Shown here: positions 60,862 through 64,000 of the stretch, one piece after another
How the letters are laid out: every line of letters begins with the position of its first letter
How positions within the stretch are numbered: the stretch's first letter is position 1
Origin: an uncultured Granulosicoccaceae bacterium
GTDB taxonomy: Bacteria > Pseudomonadota > Gammaproteobacteria > Granulosicoccales > Granulosicoccaceae
Direction: 5' to 3'
Length of the DNA stretch: 64,000 bases
Assembly (NCBI GenBank): GCA_938035525.1
Contig: CALHOI010000045.1
Coordinates: forward strand, 1-64,000
Position numbers and translations under genes: made by a program
The notes under the pieces: generated by a model
Told to the model about the DNA's origin: nothing
Seen by the model: the letters and a program-made list of their open reading frames with translations, nothing else
Databases searched by the model: none

Positions 60862-62349
60862 CTAGTCTTCCCAGTAGACACCGGTCAAATCGTTTGCCTG
60901 AGTTGGTGAGTTTTCCCATAGCCCCTTAAGCTTGGCGCTGGCCACACCAGTTTTAGCTAACTGAAACAGGTAACCATTTACATAATCATCGCTAATGATG
61001 TTTTGTGCCTGCTGCAACATACTGGTGCGTTGCTCACTGTCAGTTTCTTCAGCAAAGCTTGCCAGCAAGGCTTGCAAATCAGCATTGTCATATTGAAAGT
61101 AATACTCTGGATTTGCATAAATGCCAATATCCATGGGCTCTGTATGCGAAACAATTGTCAAGCCAAAATCCTTACCCTTAAACACCTGCTCCAACCATTG
61201 TGCCCATTCAAGATTACTGATTTCAACATCAATACCGACAGCGCGTAGCTGCGCCGCAATAATTTCGCCGCCTCGACGCGCGTAGGCCGGTGGTGGAAGC
61301 TTTAAAGTAGTGCTGAAGCCATCCTCAAGGCCTGCTTCTTTTAATAAGGCTTTTGATTTCTCAGGATCGTATTCAGACTTGGCCGTTAAATCGACATAAG
61401 CTGGGTTATGCGGTGCAAAGTGAGTACCGATGGGTGTGCCATAACCGTACATAGCACCATCAATAATTGCGGTGCGATCAATAGCATGAGCTATAGCTTG
61501 TCGCACTTTAATATTATCCAGCGGCGGCTGTTTATGGTTGGTTGACAGTATGGTTTCGCCCTCGGTTGAACCCAGTACCACGGTGAAACGCGGATCAGCT
61601 TCGAACTGTGCCAAATTCTCTGGTGCTGGAAAAACCGGAAACGCATCAACATCACCGGCCATCATGGCTGCAAATGCCGCCGTGGGCTCACTGATGAATT
61701 TAAACGTTGCCGTGTCGAGCTTAACAGCCTCACCCCAGTAGTCCGGGTTTTTCTCAATGACGATTTGATCGCCTTGTACCCAATTTTTAAATTTAAACGG
61801 CCCAGTGCCAACCGGTGAAGTTGCCAACGTTTCTATAGCTTCAGCGGGGACAATAACCGCATCACCCCAGGCCAGGTTAAACAGTAAATTACCATCAGAA
61901 GCTTTTAGTGTAATAACAGCAGCGCCATTAACATTCTCCACAGAATCAATGTTGGCAAACAACTGCTTTTGAGCATTGGTTGAATCTTCAGCCATGGCCC
62001 GATCAATTGAAAATTTAACGTCGTCAGCATTGAACTCACTGCCATCATGGAACTTCACACCTTCTTGCAAGGCAAACGTGTAAGTCAGTCCATCGTCGCT
62101 GATTTCCCAGGATTTAGCCAAGGCCGGTAGTACAGCACCATCGGAACCAAAACGCGTGAGACCTTCAAAAATATTGGCATACACAACTTCATCGATTGCC
62201 GCCGCCGCACCACCGGTTGGATCTAAATTAGGTGGCTCTAATTGCATACCAATCGTGACATCGGTTTTAGCCGCCTGCGCAGAACCGATAACCAACATTG
62301 TCAGCATGCCTGCCCGAAAAAGTGCACGGGATAATTTAATTGTTTTCAC
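60862..62349 (-). CDS. Dipeptide-type ABC transporter substrate-binding protein
   Basis: 495 residues, family-5 solute-binding protein with a signal peptide (ending GSAQA). Family blocks are GMQLEPPNLDPTGGAAAAIDEVVYANIFEGLTRF, LQEGVKFHDGSEFNADDVKFSIDR and PVGTGPFKF. It is periplasmic and should bind peptides, N-acyl amino acids or related compounds. It lies 10 bases after the M20 deacylase gene and ahead of the permease genes. Confidence 0.92.
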   Translation of the reverse strand: MKTIKLSRALFRAGMLTMLVIGSAQAAKTDVTIGMQLEPPNLDPTGGAAAAIDEVVYANIFEGLTRFGSDGAVLPALAKSWEISDDGLTYTFALQEGVKFHDGSEFNADDVKFSIDRAMAEDSTNAQKQLFANIDSVENVNGAAVITLKASDGNLLFNLAWGDAVIVPAEAIETLATSPVGTGPFKFKNWVQGDQIVIEKNPDYWGEAVKLDTATFKFISEPTAAFAAMMAGDVDAFPVFPAPENLAQFEADPRFTVVLGSTEGETILSTNHKQPPLDNIKVRQAIAHAIDRTAIIDGAMYGYGTPIGTHFAPHNPAYVDLTAKSEYDPEKSKALLKEAGLEDGFSTTLKLPPPAYARRGGEIIAAQLRAVGIDVEISNLEWAQWLEQVFKGKDFGLTIVSHTEPMDIGIYANPEYYFQYDNADLQALLASFAEETDSEQRTSMLQQAQNIISDDYVNGYLFQLAKTGVASAKLKGLWENSPTQANDLTGVYWED

Positions 62350-62359
62350 GTTGTACTCC

Positions 62360-63664
62360 CTATAAGTTTGTTTCTACATCCAGCAAAGTCACAAGCGCTG
62401 TTGCCATGACTTTTGCCGAGTCAATCATGTCTTGCACACCAACATACTCGTCTGGTTGATGCGCTAAATCCAAAATACCAGGCCCGTAGGCAATACAGTT
62501 TTTTAACCGGCCAATGCGATCAATGTGTTTTTGATCGTAGGTGCCCGGCGACACCACATAATCGGGTGTACAGCCCACTTCGCTCTCTATTGCAGAGGCC
62601 ACCGCTTTGACTACCGGAGATTCACGGTCAGTCATGGACGGCAAAACCGAGAAGAGCTCTTTTAGCTCATAACGGAAGGTTTCTCTGCCCTCACCGGCGG
62701 CTTCAAGTACATCATGCAACTCTGCGCGAACATCTTCAAGGCTTTCCTCCATTAAAAACCGCCTGTCCAACACCATTCTACAACGGTGTGGTACTAAAGC
62801 CGATGGCAAACCTGTGTATCCCTGCTCAGGTTCACTTTGCCCACCATGAATAGAGTTAATGTTTAACGTTGATTGGCGAGCACCATCGGGCACCACCGGC
62901 ATGGCTGTTTGTTTTTTAGCCAACGCCGGGTACAGGTTTTCTTCAATAGAGGCAACCACAGCTCCCATGTGCCGGACAGCACAGTCGCCAAGGAACGGCA
63001 TGGAGCCATGAGCAATGTGACCAAAAGTCTCAACCTGGGTCCACAGCACACCCCTGTGTCCCAGACAAATACGATCTTTGTTAAGCGGTTCGGGAATAAT
63101 GACATGCTGAACACGATCGGGATTAAACCAACCCTTTTGCGCTAAATAGGCGACGCCGCCAAAGCCACCGGACTCCTCATCGCAAGTGCCAGAAATCTCA
63201 ACAGCTCCTGCGTAGTCGGGAAAGATGTCAACAAACGCTTCGGCAGCAATAATAGATGCAGCCAGCCCACCTTTCATATCGCATGCACCGCGACCAAATA
63301 CTTTGTCGTCTTTTAAGACACCTGCAAAAGGATCAACTGTCCAGCCATCGCCAGTGTCAACAACATCGGTGTGAGAATTGAAATGCACACACTCCCCCGA
63401 ATGCTTACCTTCGTGCCGCGCAATGATATTCCAGCGCGGATAACGATCGCTGTCACCCAATGCGCCATCAGCACGAACGCGTTCAATACTAAAACCGCGT
63501 TTGCGCAAACGTGCATCCAATAATTCACACACAGCAAGATAACCATCACCCGGTGGGTTGATTGTGGGCAATTGAATCAGTGACTGAGTCAGCTCAATGA
63601 GATCGTCTCTCGACTGCTCGATAGATTCTCTTAGTTTGATTAGCCGATTTTCAACGGTGCTCAC
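62360..63664 (-). CDS. M20 family deacylase (ArgE/DapE type)
   Basis: 434 residues from a GTG at 63664. I chose it because the family begins about 20 residues before LTQSLIQLPTINPPG; the frame extends to 63727 and would overlap the divergent phosphatase. Metal and catalytic sites: HFNSHTDVVDTGDGW, GRGACDMKGG and CDEESGG. M20 enzymes remove acyl or carbamoyl groups or cut dipeptides. It heads the catabolic transport operon, 10 bases from the binding-protein gene. Confidence 0.88.
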   Translation of the reverse strand: MSTVENRLIKLRESIEQSRDDLIELTQSLIQLPTINPPGDGYLAVCELLDARLRKRGFSIERVRADGALGDSDRYPRWNIIARHEGKHSGECVHFNSHTDVVDTGDGWTVDPFAGVLKDDKVFGRGACDMKGGLAASIIAAEAFVDIFPDYAGAVEISGTCDEESGGFGGVAYLAQKGWFNPDRVQHVIIPEPLNKDRICLGHRGVLWTQVETFGHIAHGSMPFLGDCAVRHMGAVVASIEENLYPALAKKQTAMPVVPDGARQSTLNINSIHGGQSEPEQGYTGLPSALVPHRCRMVLDRRFLMEESLEDVRAELHDVLEAAGEGRETFRYELKELFSVLPSMTDRESPVVKAVASAIESEVGCTPDYVVSPGTYDQKHIDRIGRLKNCIAYGPGILDLAHQPDEYVGVQDMIDSAKVMATALVTLLDVETNL

Positions 63665-63705
63665 GGTATACTCAGGGTCAGCCAGATAACCCCACATTAA
63701 CACCA

Positions 63706-64000
63706 ATGGATGAGAAAATTCTCGCAAGACTGCCCCACGACGAGGACGCCACTCGATTCTGGTGGGTCAGGCATGCGCCAGTGCCCGAACATGGTGATGT
63801 CATGTATGGCAGTTTTGACCTGGATTGCGATTGCAGCGACGAAGCCGTATTTCAGGGCGTGGCAGCCAGATTACCCAACAATGCCAAGTGGTTTTACAGC
63901 CCGCTAAAACGTACCAGGCAAACCGCCGATGCCCTACTTGCCGCAGGCGCGAACTCGCAAAGTCTGACGCTTGATGAGCGTTTAATTGAAATGGACTTCG
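63706..64000 (+). CDS. Histidine phosphatase family protein (3' end outside window)
   Basis: The frame starts MDEKILARLPHDEDATRFWWV and is open for 98 codons to the edge. The RHG-type motif is WWVRHAPVPEH, with the second conserved block FYSPLKRTRQTADALLAAG and a conserved Glu in LIEMDF. This is the phosphoglycerate-mutase-like fold; members include cobalamin-biosynthesis CobC and general phosphatases. It diverges from the M20 gene with about 40 bases between starts. Confidence 0.85.
   Translation, partial: MDEKILARLPHDEDATRFWWVRHAPVPEHGDVMYGSFDLDCDCSDEAVFQGVAARLPNNAKWFYSPLKRTRQTADALLAAGANSQSLTLDERLIEMDF

Noticed and set aside
63710-63907. 65-codon plus-strand frame starting MRKFSQ
   Set aside because: It is a shifted frame of the truncated histidine phosphatase gene, whose RHAP motif lies in the frame starting at 63706.

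Overview
The window reads as a stretch of chromosome from a free-living, probably marine or aquatic, gammaproteobacterium. RNase T, UbiK, YejABEF, a YnjBCDF-type transporter and a TfpX/TfpZ-like protein are families typical of proteobacteria, and RNase T points to gammaproteobacteria. I cannot name a genus. I see no rRNA or tRNA gene, insertion sequence, prophage or CRISPR array. Coding density is high, and most genes lie in same-strand runs with overlapping or nearly touching ends.

Layout. 0-2.6 kb: 3' part of a secreted RNase T2, an aldo/keto reductase and a secreted protein. 2.6-5.9 kb (minus): UbiK, a rhomboid protease, YaaA, a site-2 protease and a YceI lipoprotein. 6.3-11.2 kb: a membrane-anchored J-domain protein with periplasmic cysteine repeats, its small partner, a secreted unknown and a membrane coiled-coil protein closed by a strong terminator. 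12.1-16.3 kb (minus): ynjB-C-D-F transporter operon. 16.5-22.2 kb (minus): yejA-B-E-F oligopeptide/microcin C-type transporter. 22.3-27.6 kb (minus): a tight run tpm, 30-aa membrane peptide, xpaC, telA, SPFH-GYF protein and zinc-ribbon protein, which looks like a metalloid/envelope-stress operon. 28.5-29.2 kb: a small membrane protein and HTH regulator behind a promoter bracketed by two palindromes. 29.2-35.6 kb (minus): an AddAB-like helicase/nuclease pair.

35.7-45.9 kb holds housekeeping and single genes: TerC family, galE, a Ser/Thr kinase fused to a cyclic-nucleotide-like domain, rnt, a LigI-type amidohydrolase, sod-grxD, argD-argF and a TfpX/TfpZ-like protein. 45.9-53.2 kb (minus) carries cell-surface functions: RmlC, an outer-membrane barrel, a Wza-type export protein, a five-heme lipoprotein cytochrome and a secreted PQQ-dehydrogenase-like propeller. 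53.8-63.7 kb (minus) is a catabolic run: M20 deacylase, dipeptide-type ABC transporter, aldehyde dehydrogenase, P1/NylC-type amidohydrolase and Ldh-type oxidoreductase, suggesting import and breakdown of small amide-linked compounds. A histidine phosphatase gene runs off the right edge.

The points most worth a second look are the tpm-xpaC-telA operon with its unannotated 30-aa gene and its terminator just before tpm; the promoter/operator arrangement at 28.54-28.60 kb; the J-domain protein with four periplasmic cysteine-pair repeats; and the amide-catabolism cluster with a predicted self-cleaving hydrolase.
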